From NCBI GenBank assembly GCA_030829675.1, contig JAURAE010000073.1, positions 1 through 6,047 on the forward strand: a DNA stretch of 6,047 bases, read 5' to 3'. Source of the stretch: Schleiferiaceae bacterium (GTDB lineage Bacteria; Bacteroidota; Bacteroidia; Flavobacteriales; Schleiferiaceae). The notes under the pieces are model-generated. The model was not told the origin of the DNA, ran no database searches, and saw only the letters and a program-made list of their open reading frames with translations. Shown in pieces: positions 1-6,047 of the stretch (positions are counted from its first letter, which is position 1; the number at the start of each line of letters is the position of its first letter). The position numbers and the translations under genes are program-made.

Positions 1-459
1 ATCGACGAGCGCTACCATATTGTTAAATCAACTGAAGTGGCCTGCGCTTATTTGAATGAAGCATATGAGCGATTTGGGAATTGGACCCTCGCAGCCGCCT
101 CCTACAACATGGGAATGGCCGGAACCGAGCGTCGATTAGAGGAGCAACAAGTGGATAATTATTACGACCTGCTCTTGAATTCAGAAACAGCCCGCTATGT
201 CTATCGCATTGCAGCGGTTAAACACATTCACGAGAACCTTAATGCCTTCGGATATGTTTTCCATGAGGACCAGGGCTATAGACTTCCTGCGATGGATACC
301 ATTTCAGTGGAAGGACCAGTAGAAAGTTGGATTCAATGGGCCATAGAGCATGGCGCTACCTACCAAACCTTGCGCGAGTACAATCCATGGATCCGTGATG
401 ATCATTGGACCTTTAACGCATCAGGGCAGACCATCACCCTCTGGCTACCGAAGAAATAA
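1..459 (+). CDS. Lytic transglycosylase, MltD-like (GH23/SLT fold), C-terminal part; 5' end outside window
   Basis: The frame is open from base 1, giving 152 residues before the TAA at 457-459. The first 40 or so residues (IDERYHIVKST, then AYLNEAYERFGNWTLAAASY with NMG following) match the second half of the SLT lysozyme-like domain of MltD-type enzymes. In those enzymes the 'A-x-Y-N-x-G' segment lines the glycan-binding cleft. Enzymes of this family cut the MurNAc-GlcNAc bond of peptidoglycan in the periplasm, leaving 1,6-anhydro-MurNAc. The catalytic Glu, the signal peptide and the true start lie upstream of the window, so activity cannot be judged here. After a helical linker, the last 50 or so residues (from TISVEGPVESW to ITLWLPKK, containing YNPWIR) form a degenerate LysM-like tail, the usual peptidoglycan-binding add-on. 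The stop overlaps the uvrA start by one base. The family call is firm; the exact subfamily is inferred. Confidence 0.85.
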   Translation: MDERYHIVKSTEVACAYLNEAYERFGNWTLAAASYNMGMAGTERRLEEQQVDNYYDLLLNSETARYVYRIAAVKHIHENLNAFGYVFHEDQGYRLPAMDTISVEGPVESWIQWAIEHGATYQTLREYNPWIRDDHWTFNASGQTITLWLPKK

Positions 460-461
460 TG
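457..461 (+). promoter_or_regulatory. TAATG stop/start overlap coupling the transglycosylase gene to uvrA
   Basis: The TAA at 457-459 and the uvrA ATG at 459-461 share one A. The upstream bases (accgaagaaa) are purine-rich but contain no true Shine-Dalgarno at the right spacing. Reinitiation or coupled translation by ribosomes finishing the upstream gene is therefore the likely way uvrA is translated. The arrangement is seen directly; coupling is inferred. Confidence 0.6.
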
Positions 462-3269
462 AGTGAAAATATTGAGGTATACGGTGCGCGATCTCACAAT
501 TTGCGCAATATAGATGTGGAAATTCCACGCAATTCCCTCGTGGTTATTACCGGTCTCAGTGGCTCAGGAAAAAGCTCTCTCGCATTTAACACCATCTACG
601 CCGAAGGACAGCGTCGCTACATGGAAACTTTCAGTGCCTATGCGCGTCAGTTTCTTGGTAATATGGAACGTCCAGACGTCGATAAAATAGAGGGACTTTC
701 CCCGGTCATTGCCATAGAGCAAAAAACTACTTCAAGAAACCCACGTTCGACTGTAGGAACTGTCACAGAACTGAGTGATTTCTTACGTCTATTGTACGCA
801 CGGACCTCGACCGCCTATTCCTACAAGACTGGAGAAGCCATGATCAGCTATACGGACGCTCAAATTGTCGAGTTGATCTCTGAGCGTTTTGTAGGCAAAC
901 GCGTAGCCGTTCTAGCGCCAGTGGTTCGAGCCAGAAAGGGACATTACCGCGAACTGTTCGAGCAGATCGTTCGCTTAGGGTTCATCAGGGCCCGAGTAGA
1001 TGGTGAGGTCGTAGAAGTGAGCAGCGGATACAGACTAGATCGTTATAAAACACATGATATTGAGATCGTCGTAGACCGCATTCGTGTGGCCGCCACGGCA
1101 GAGTCCCGCATCGCGCAGAGCGTGGAAACCGCGATGGCTCACGGGAAGGGTACCATTGCAGTATTGGATTTAGACAGCAATGAATTAGCCTATTTCTCCA
1201 GGCAATTGATGTGTCCTACGACCGGTATTGCCTATCAAGAACCAGAGCCTAATACCTTCTCTTTCAACAGTCCAAAAGGCGCTTGTACCCGATGCGACGG
1301 ATTGGGTACCACAAAGGAGGTCAATCTCAGCAAGATTATTCCAGATCCGGCCGTTTCCATCCGCAAAGGTGGCATTACTCCTATCGGGGAGTACAAGAAG
1401 AATTGGATGTTTAATCAACTAGAAATCATTGCATTAAAGCATGGTTTCACCTTAGACGACGCCATTTCTAAAATCCCAGAGGCCGCAATGGAGATTATCA
1501 TGAATGGCTCAAACGAGGTCATGACCGTGGAGCACAAAGCCATTGGGGTGACCAAAGAATACAAGCTAAATTTCGAAGGCATTACAAATTTCATCGAGAA
1601 CCAAAGCCGCGAAAGCAAGAGCCGCTCTATACAGCGTTGGGCAGATGATTACATGGATGATGTAACCTGCAGCAGTTGTGGTGGAGCGAGATTGCGCAAT
1701 GAGAGCTTGCACTTTAAAATAGGCGGTAAAAGCATCGCCGATATTAGTACACAAAGCCTAATTTCTTTTGGACAGTGGGTGGATGCACTAGAAAGCACCT
1801 ACAGCGCGAAGGAATGGATTATTGCCGAGGAGATTGTTAAAGAACTTAAGGCACGAAGTCAATTCCTTTTAGACGTCGGCCTAGGCTACCTCAATCTGAA
1901 CCGCAGTGCGCGAAGCCTTAGTGGTGGTGAAGCGCAGCGCATACGTCTAGCTACGCAGATCGGTTCACAATTAGTGAATGTATTATACATCCTTGATGAA
2001 CCTTCCATTGGCCTACACCAGCGTGATAATGCCAGATTAATCAAATCCTTACAGCAGCTCAGAGATATTGGCAACAGTGTCATCGTCGTAGAACACGACA
2101 AGGATATGATTGAAATTGCAGACCATATTTTGGATATTGGTCCAAAAGCAGGATTGCACGGTGGCGCCATCGTGGCGCAAGGGAAACTTAAGGATATTCA
2201 GGCGTCCAATAGCCTCACTGCCCAATACCTCAATGGAAAGAAATCCATTCCTGTACCAACAGAAAGACGCAAACCCACTGGAAGTATCCAATTATTTGGG
2301 GCCAATGGCAACAATCTACAGAATGTAGACCTTGAAATTCCCTTAGGCGTATTGACTTGTGTTACGGGAGTAAGTGGCAGTGGAAAATCTACCCTGATCA
2401 ACGGCACGCTCTACCCTATTTTGAATGCTGCCATTTTCCGAGCACTTAATAAACCTCAGCCGTACGAGCGCATAGAGGGTATTGAGCAGATTGATAAGAT
2501 TATTGATATAGACCAAAGCCCTATTGGCCGTACTCCGCGCTCTAACCCAGCCACCTACACCGGTGTTTGGTCAGAGATTAGACAGTTGTTTGCGGGACTG
2601 CCAGAGAGTAAGGTCCGTGGATACAAGCCCGGACGATTCTCTTTTAACGTCAAGGGCGGTCGCTGTGAGACCTGTGAAGGGGCCGGTTTGCGAACCATTG
2701 AAATGAATTTCCTCCCCGACGTATATGTACACTGTGAGACTTGTCAGGGCAAGCGCTTCAATCGCGAAACGTTGGAGGTGCGCTACAAGAGTAAGAGTAT
2801 TTCGGACGTCTTGGACATGAGTATTGAAGACGCCTTGGTATTCTTCGAACATGTGCCAAAAATTCATCAGAAACTAAGTACACTCGTAGACGTAGGTCTA
2901 GGATATATCAGATTAGGCCAGCCGAGTACTACGCTTAGTGGCGGAGAGGCGCAGCGCGTAAAATTGGCCACAGAGCTTAGCAAGAAAGATACAGGGAATA
3001 CGTTATACATCTTGGATGAGCCCACCACCGGGCTGCACTTTGAGGATGTACGCGTGCTGATGGAAGTCATACAGCGCTTGGTTAGCCAAGGCAATAGCAT
3101 CATCATTATCGAGCACAATATGGACGTGATTAAGCAAGCCGATCATATTGTGGACCTAGGACCGGAGGGCGGCTCTGGAGGAGGTCGAATCGTCGCAACG
3201 GGTACTCCCGAAGAAGTTGCACAGCATCCTGAAAGTATTACAGGCCAATTTCTTAAATTGGAACTATAA
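459..3269 (+). CDS. uvrA: Excinuclease ABC subunit A (UvrA), complete, 936 aa
   Basis: UvrA is the damage-sensing ATPase of nucleotide excision repair. As a cytoplasmic dimer it scans DNA with UvrB and loads UvrB at lesions for incision by UvrC. Both ABC modules are intact. Module 1 has Walker A GLSGSGKS at residues 32-39, the signature LSGGE at 487-491 and Walker B ILDEP with D513/E514. Module 2 has Walker A GVSGSGKS at 637-644 (K643), LSGGE at 826-830 and Walker B with D853/E854. The C-terminal zinc finger is complete: C736-x2-C739-x19-C759-x2-C762. The first zinc-finger position reads C252-P-T-T255 ... C276-x2-C279, so one expected cysteine is Thr. Length matches the usual 930-950 residues. 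The start fits because the family begins a few residues before the 'GARxHNL' block, seen here at residues 9-15. It lies in a probable operon with the upstream transglycosylase and the LOG-family gene 16 nt downstream. No LexA-type site can sit in the non-existent upstream gap. Confidence 0.98.
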   Translation: MSENIEVYGARSHNLRNIDVEIPRNSLVVITGLSGSGKSSLAFNTIYAEGQRRYMETFSAYARQFLGNMERPDVDKIEGLSPVIAIEQKTTSRNPRSTVGTVTELSDFLRLLYARTSTAYSYKTGEAMISYTDAQIVELISERFVGKRVAVLAPVVRARKGHYRELFEQIVRLGFIRARVDGEVVEVSSGYRLDRYKTHDIEIVVDRIRVAATAESRIAQSVETAMAHGKGTIAVLDLDSNELAYFSRQLMCPTTGIAYQEPEPNTFSFNSPKGACTRCDGLGTTKEVNLSKIIPDPAVSIRKGGITPIGEYKKNWMFNQLEIIALKHGFTLDDAISKIPEAAMEIIMNGSNEVMTVEHKAIGVTKEYKLNFEGITNFIENQSRESKSRSIQRWADDYMDDVTCSSCGGARLRNESLHFKIGGKSIADISTQSLISFGQWVDALESTYSAKEWIIAEEIVKELKARSQFLLDVGLGYLNLNRSARSLSGGEAQRIRLATQIGSQLVNVLYILDEPSIGLHQRDNARLIKSLQQLRDIGNSVIVVEHDKDMIEIADHILDIGPKAGLHGGAIVAQGKLKDIQASNSLTAQYLNGKKSIPVPTERRKPTGSIQLFGANGNNLQNVDLEIPLGVLTCVTGVSGSGKSTLINGTLYPILNAAIFRALNKPQPYERIEGIEQIDKIIDIDQSPIGRTPRSNPATYTGVWSEIRQLFAGLPESKVRGYKPGRFSFNVKGGRCETCEGAGLRTIEMNFLPDVYVHCETCQGKRFNRETLEVRYKSKSISDVLDMSIEDALVFFEHVPKIHQKLSTLVDVGLGYIRLGQPSTTLSGGEAQRVKLATELSKKDTGNTLYILDEPTTGLHFEDVRVLMEVIQRLVSQGNSIIIIEHNMDVIKQADHIVDLGPEGGSGGGRIVATGTPEEVAQHPESITGQFLKLEL

Positions 3270-3288
3270 CCTAAATCAAAATCTTATG
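3270..3288 (+). promoter_or_regulatory. Short A/T-rich leader and SD-less start of the LOG-family gene
   Basis: The 16 nt between the uvrA stop and the ATG at 3286 are A/T-rich (ctaaatcaaaatctt) with no GGAGG-like element. This is typical of Bacteroidota, where A-rich, unstructured leaders replace Shine-Dalgarno pairing. No TAnnTTTG-type -7 promoter element is present, so the gene is probably transcribed with uvrA. Confidence 0.45.
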
Positions 3289-3972
3289 AACCACCAACCA
3301 CGCAAATCATGGACGGAAATCCAAAGTGATAATAGCTGGGGGTTGTTCAAAGTCATGGCCGAGTTCGTCCATGGCTATGAAAACCTAAGCCGTATCGGCC
3401 CTAGTGTCAGCATCTTTGGAAGCGCCCGCACCGATAAAACCGAACCCCAATACCTTCAAGCGGCAGAGGAAATCGCCTTCCAATTAGCCCAGCGGGGCTT
3501 TGGGGTGATTACAGGTGGTGGACCGGGCATTATGGAGGCCGCGAACCGCGGTGCTCAAAAGGGCAAAGGACCTTCGGTCGGTTTGAATATCGATCTGCCC
3601 TTCGAACAGAGCTCCAACCCTCACATTGACCACGACAAGAACCTCAACTTTGATTATTTCTTCGCGCGCAAGGTCATGTTCATTAAATACAGTCAAGCCT
3701 TTGTGGTCATGCCAGGCGGATTTGGCACCTTGGATGAATTATTCGAAGCCGTTACCTTAATTCAAACTGGAAAAATCGACCGATTCCCCATGATTCTCGT
3801 CGGCAAAGACTTCTGGGCCGGACTTAAGGATTGGGTTGAAAACACCCTAAAGGCAACGGGTAAGATTTCACCGAACGACACAGACCTACTCCATCTGGTA
3901 GATACACCAGAGGAAGTCCTCGCCATCATTGAAGACTTCTACCGAGAAAAGGGATATACGACCAATTTCTAA
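3286..3972 (+). CDS. LOG-family (TIGR00730) nucleotide 5'-monophosphate phosphoribohydrolase, 228 aa
   Basis: This is a Rossmann-fold protein of the LOG / 'lysine decarboxylase-like' family. Characterised members split nucleoside 5'-monophosphates (cytokinin ribotides in plants, AMP and related nucleotides in bacteria) into free base and ribose 5-phosphate. The hallmark motifs are present: GGGPGIME at residues 77-84, and PGGFGTLDE at 143-151, whose Glu (E151) is the catalytic-site residue. R128 in FFARK corresponds to the conserved active-site Arg. The N-terminal block W-x-L-F-K-V-M-A-E-F-V-x-G-Y-E-x-L, followed by SIFGSART, marks the longer bacterial type. I chose the ATG at 3286. The in-frame ATG at 3217 would overlap uvrA by 53 nt and add 23 Asn/Leu-rich residues not expected in this family. 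The last codons overlap the convergent gene by 4 bases. True substrate is unknown. The old name lysine decarboxylase should not be used, because no PLP site is present. Confidence 0.93.
   Translation: MNHQPRKSWTEIQSDNSWGLFKVMAEFVHGYENLSRIGPSVSIFGSARTDKTEPQYLQAAEEIAFQLAQRGFGVITGGGPGIMEAANRGAQKGKGPSVGLNIDLPFEQSSNPHIDHDKNLNFDYFFARKVMFIKYSQAFVVMPGGFGTLDELFEAVTLIQTGKIDRFPMILVGKDFWAGLKDWVENTLKATGKISPNDTDLLHLVDTPEEVLAIIEDFYREKGYTTNF
3969..3972. other. Four-base tail-to-tail overlap of convergent genes
   Basis: Plus-strand TAA occupies 3970-3972, and the minus-strand TAG is the complement of 3969-3971. Both stop codons therefore sit within four bases (CTAA on plus). There is no intergenic space for a terminator between the two operons, so any transcription end for either cluster must lie inside the opposing gene. 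Confidence 0.9.
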
Positions 3973-5567
3973 GGCAACAAAAGCAACGGGAAGCGGCGGA
4001 ATCCGTAATTCCCATCCAATGCCAGAATGTAATGACCGTGCGGCAGTTGCGGCAATTCAACATTGCTGCCCATGGTTTTACCTTCATAGACCTTCACACC
4101 AGCGGTGTTGTATAAGGTAAATACTGCATCCTCCACCCCGTTTAAGGTGAACTTCCCTTGGCTAGGATTCGGCTGAATTACAATGGGTGCTTCGGCTTCT
4201 TCGCCTATGCCGACATTGTTGACATTGAGTAAAGCCACTCTTACCGTATCGAAAATCCCTCCTACCCACTGGTATTGCTGGCGATGCGTCACAAACCCAG
4301 GCATGCTCACTATCAAACTATCTTGCACCTGCAACGGCGTACCAATATCCGCAAGGCCGTCAATGTTACTCTCCACGACTTTCCCTAGCTTATCAAAGGA
4401 AATGTTGACATTGCTCATCGGTGCTTTCGTGATGCTATCGTACACCACAACGTGCAATCTTGAAGCCTCCACATAGGTGGGCTCTAAAACCCACAAGCCT
4501 TCTTCAATGTCGGAACAAATGATCAGGTCAGATTCGAAATAAGGATAAGCACCCCAATTCCCATAAAAACCACCACCCGAGAAATTTGGGGAAGTATCGA
4601 AGTACCCCACTTCCACGAGTAATTCAGGATATTTCGCATCTACTATCTGAACGCCCGAAGTATAATAAGAGGTCACCACCCATTGGCCGCGCACGTGGGC
4701 ATTATGTGGGATAACTCCTGAATCCAATGAAGATTGAATACGGTCAAGCTCGGTGATGTTGTTCAAATCACTTACATCATAAGCACTTAGGAATGCACCG
4801 CCCACCTCATCCGTACAGAACAGGGTGTTGTTATCGTCTGAAATCCAAGTATTGTGTGTGAATGAGTTTGGTGTACCGTGCGTCGCCAAAGTCATTGCAG
4901 AATCCTTTTGGGTCACATCCACCACCACAAATTTTCCGGTGTAGACCGCTGAACCCCAAAGTGTATCTCCACGCACCATGCCGTCGTGGAAATAGTAATC
5001 ATCATAAATGCCCACCACCGTTGGGTTCCACGGATCGCTATTCAAATCCAAAATCAATGCTCCACCATTGCCAATATTTGCGCCAAACAAATAGCAATAT
5101 CCGTTCTCATCGATATACAGGTTATGCGCCGTCTTGAGCGTATCCCAAACCCCAGCGGGATACTCCACCGGATAATTGATGTTTTTATAAGTAGGAACAG
5201 GGTTATCTGCGCTGTCCAAGTCGATAATAAGTAATCCATGCTCCGGGATCTGGTTCCAAGCGTAAGGACTATCATGAGTAACGTAGGCATAGTGACTCCA
5301 AGTTTTTAAATCACGCCAAATGCTATACGGGCCCTGAACAAATTGTTTTTTCACAGGTGCCGTCGCCACACTAATGTCCACAATGCTTACCCCTGCAGTG
5401 GTTCCCACCAAGGCATACTCAGTGCCACTGACCGAATCTGTGTATCCCCAGATATCATTATTGTCGTTCAAATAAGTCAAATGACTCTTTTGAACAATGT
5501 TGAAACTCTGTTGGGCACTCGCAGCGATGCAAGTAAGGAAACTTAGGCTTAGGAGTAGGTGTTTCAT
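3969..5567 (-). CDS. Secreted choice-of-anchor B family protein with LVIVD-type beta-propeller and T9SS type A sorting domain, 532 aa
   Basis: An exported, probably surface-attached or released protein of unknown function. Residues 1-18 are a Sec signal peptide (MKHLLLSLSF core, AxA site ASA before Q19). Residues 20-365 match the choice-of-anchor B domain: N-D-I-W-G-Y near 37-42, then seven LVIVD-like strands (GVSIVDIS 59-66, GLLIIDLD 111-118, ALILDLN 170-176, FVVVDV 213-218, FLSAYDVS 259-266, GVQIVDA 305-311, GLWVLEP 357-363), consistent with a seven-bladed propeller. Residues 369-446 look like a carboxypeptidase-regulatory-like beta-sandwich (LHVVVYDSITKAPMSNVNI, then DSLIVSMPGF). Residues 462-532 are a type A T9SS sorting domain (IQPNPSQGKFTL, then YNTAGVKVYEG, GHYILAL). 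The start lies one base after the upstream gene's stop, with no Shine-Dalgarno. The stop (TAG) lies within the LOG-family stop region. Architecture is firm. Binding partner, and whether it is an enzyme or adhesin, cannot be told. Confidence 0.92.
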   Translation of the reverse strand: MKHLLLSLSFLTCIAASAQQSFNIVQKSHLTYLNDNNDIWGYTDSVSGTEYALVGTTAGVSIVDISVATAPVKKQFVQGPYSIWRDLKTWSHYAYVTHDSPYAWNQIPEHGLLIIDLDSADNPVPTYKNINYPVEYPAGVWDTLKTAHNLYIDENGYCYLFGANIGNGGALILDLNSDPWNPTVVGIYDDYYFHDGMVRGDTLWGSAVYTGKFVVVDVTQKDSAMTLATHGTPNSFTHNTWISDDNNTLFCTDEVGGAFLSAYDVSDLNNITELDRIQSSLDSGVIPHNAHVRGQWVVTSYYTSGVQIVDAKYPELLVEVGYFDTSPNFSGGGFYGNWGAYPYFESDLIICSDIEEGLWVLEPTYVEASRLHVVVYDSITKAPMSNVNISFDKLGKVVESNIDGLADIGTPLQVQDSLIVSMPGFVTHRQQYQWVGGIFDTVRVALLNVNNVGIGEEAEAPIVIQPNPSQGKFTLNGVEDAVFTLYNTAGVKVYEGKTMGSNVELPQLPHGHYILALDGNYGFRRFPLLLLP

Positions 5568-5571
5568 ATTA
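5565..5571 (-). promoter_or_regulatory. TAATATG junction: topoisomerase stop one base before the propeller-protein start
   Basis: Read on the minus strand, the upstream TAA (5571-5569) is followed by a single T and then ATG (5567-5565). The preceding bases (tttagattttt) are A/T-rich without a Shine-Dalgarno. This spacing implies a shared transcript and probable translational coupling; coupling is inferred from spacing alone. Confidence 0.6.
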
Positions 5572-6047
5572 AAAATCTAAAGTGATCTGTGGGGCTTGAT
5601 CGTCCGCATTATACGAACCCTTGTTTTTTTTTTGAGGTTCAGATTTAGGGGCCGATTCTTTTATTCCCTCTTCCTTCGCTACTTCAATAGTAGGCTCCCG
5701 CTGCTCTTCAGTAGGCTCGATCTCTTCGGCTTTGGCCTCCGCCTCTTCCACACTAGGTCCCGCAGGGGCAATGTCCGGCAGCTCCTCAACAGCCACTTCT
5801 GGCTCATTAAGGGGCTCCAACCCTACAATCTTATTCAAAGTATCAGTAGTCAGCTGGTTTCCTTTCGCCTTGATGCCTTTGACCGAAATAAAATCGCTCA
5901 ACAACACCTCTTCAGGATCTTTCTCGGCACCTTTTTGTTTGCGGTATACCATCTCAATCCTCGGCAAGGACGCATTGCTCAGATACACTAACTCACTTTT
6001 CGGATGGGCCGTGATAATGTTTTCTTCCTTATCTCCACCTTCCCAAA
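5569..6047 (-). CDS. parC: DNA topoisomerase IV subunit A (ParC-type), C-terminal end; 5' part outside window
   Basis: The reading frame is open to the window edge (first full codon at 6045), giving 158 residues before TAA. A GTG at 5988 is an internal Val, not a start. Residues 1-75 resemble the end of the C-terminal DNA-wrapping domain of type IIA topoisomerase A subunits in Bacteroidota: ENIITAHPKSEL, EMVYRKQKG, then DFISVKGIKAKGNQLT around 51-66. Residues 77-137 are a Glu/Pro/Ala-rich acidic, probably disordered linker. A short basic patch, KKNKG (139-143), follows, and the protein ends in QITLDF, a short conserved-looking terminal motif. The enzyme decatenates and relaxes DNA with ParE in the cytoplasm, but the catalytic Tyr domain is outside the window. 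GyrA is the alternative; the 'VKGIKAKGNQLT' block and the acidic tail favour the ParC type. An A10 run interrupts the tail. Confidence 0.8.
   Translation of the reverse strand, partial: WEGGDKEENIITAHPKSELVYLSNASLPRIEMVYRKQKGAEKDPEEVLLSDFISVKGIKAKGNQLTTDTLNKIVGLEPLNEPEVAVEELPDIAPAGPSVEEAEAKAEEIEPTEEQREPTIEVAKEEGIKESAPKSEPQKKNKGSYNADDQAPQITLDF
5624..5633 (-). repeat. A10 homopolymer inside the topoisomerase gene tail
   Basis: Ten T residues on the plus strand read as A10 on the coding strand, spanning Gln-Lys-Lys-Asn (codons caa aaa aaa aac) around residue 140 of the visible fragment, about 50 bases before the stop. Runs of this length are prone to polymerase slippage. One base gained gives a tail of Q-K-K-K-Q-G-F-V then stop. 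One base lost gives K-K-T-R-V-R-I-M and on to a stop shortly before the normal one. The run is seen directly; any slippage is inferred. Confidence 0.85.

Noticed and set aside
1886..2170. Minus-strand open frames inside uvrA (also around 2571-2867 and 2867-3118)
   Set aside because: They are shadows of a strongly conserved gene, Cys/Ser/Leu-rich, with no domain of their own.
3217..3285. Upstream in-frame ATG giving a 251-residue form of the LOG-family protein
   Set aside because: It would overlap uvrA by 53 nt and adds Asn/Leu-rich residues that are just uvrA in another frame. The family begins near the Trp shortly after the ATG at 3286.
3998..4012. Inverted repeat GGAAT-ccgta-ATTCC just past the convergent stops
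   Set aside because: The 5-bp stem with no T run is expected by chance, and it lies in coding sequence.
4049..4079. Hairpin GCGGCAAT / ATTGCTGC with a 5-nt loop, followed a few bases later by TTTT, as a terminator for the plus operon
   Set aside because: The stem holds a G-T pair, the T run is short and displaced by several bases, and the segment encodes a normal part of the T9SS sorting domain on the minus strand. Too weak to call.
5608..5613. TATAAT on the minus strand upstream of the propeller gene as a -10 promoter box
   Set aside because: There is no matching -35 element, Bacteroidota sigma factors favour a TAnnTTTG element instead, and the hexamer encodes part of the topoisomerase tail (Tyr-Asn).
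5569..5988. A stand-alone 139-residue acidic protein starting at the GTG at 5988
   Set aside because: The frame continues without a stop to the window edge with topoisomerase-like sequence (GGDKEENIITAHPKSEL), so the GTG is an internal valine.
5596..5991. Plus-strand 131-residue open frame rich in Arg, Phe and Leu opposite the topoisomerase tail
   Set aside because: Its composition is exactly what the reverse of a Glu/Lys-rich coding region gives. It has no start signal and no recognisable domain, and the minus frame has clear family motifs.

Overview
The window looks like an ordinary, very gene-dense stretch of chromosome from a member of the Bacteroidota, most likely the Flavobacteriales or a close relative. 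Three things point there. The secreted protein on the minus strand ends in a type IX secretion (T9SS) sorting domain. The topoisomerase fragment has the long acidic tail and the 'SVKGIKAKGNQLT' block that I associate with Bacteroidota ParC-type proteins. None of the three complete genes has a Shine-Dalgarno sequence. By eye, base composition is near half G+C. The assignment rests on protein features, not on a database search.

Layout: bases 1-3972 carry a plus-strand cluster. It holds the 3' end of an MltD-like lytic transglycosylase gene (1-459), a complete uvrA (459-3269) and a complete LOG/TIGR00730-family nucleotide phosphoribohydrolase gene (3286-3972). The first two genes share one base (TAATG) and the third starts 16 nt after uvrA, so they read as one operon. 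Bases 3969-6047 carry a minus-strand cluster. The 3' end of a topoisomerase IV subunit A-type gene (6047-5569) is followed after a single base by a complete gene for a secreted choice-of-anchor B / LVIVD beta-propeller protein with a T9SS signal (5567-3969). The two clusters converge and their last genes overlap by 4 bases, so each stop codon lies in the other gene.

Functionally, the plus cluster puts cell-wall remodelling, nucleotide excision repair and nucleotide/base salvage under probable common transcription. The minus cluster couples a cytoplasmic DNA topoisomerase to an exported protein of unknown role. No RNA gene, insertion sequence, CRISPR array, phage gene or attachment site is visible, and no non-coding stretch exceeds 16 nt. 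Any promoters for the complete genes must lie inside upstream coding sequence or outside the window.

I found no convincing new multi-gene system. The points most worth checking are an A10 homopolymer in the topoisomerase tail, a His-Asn/Asp or Trp motif recurring about once per blade in the propeller, a missing zinc-ligand cysteine in UvrA, and the stop-to-stop convergent overlap.
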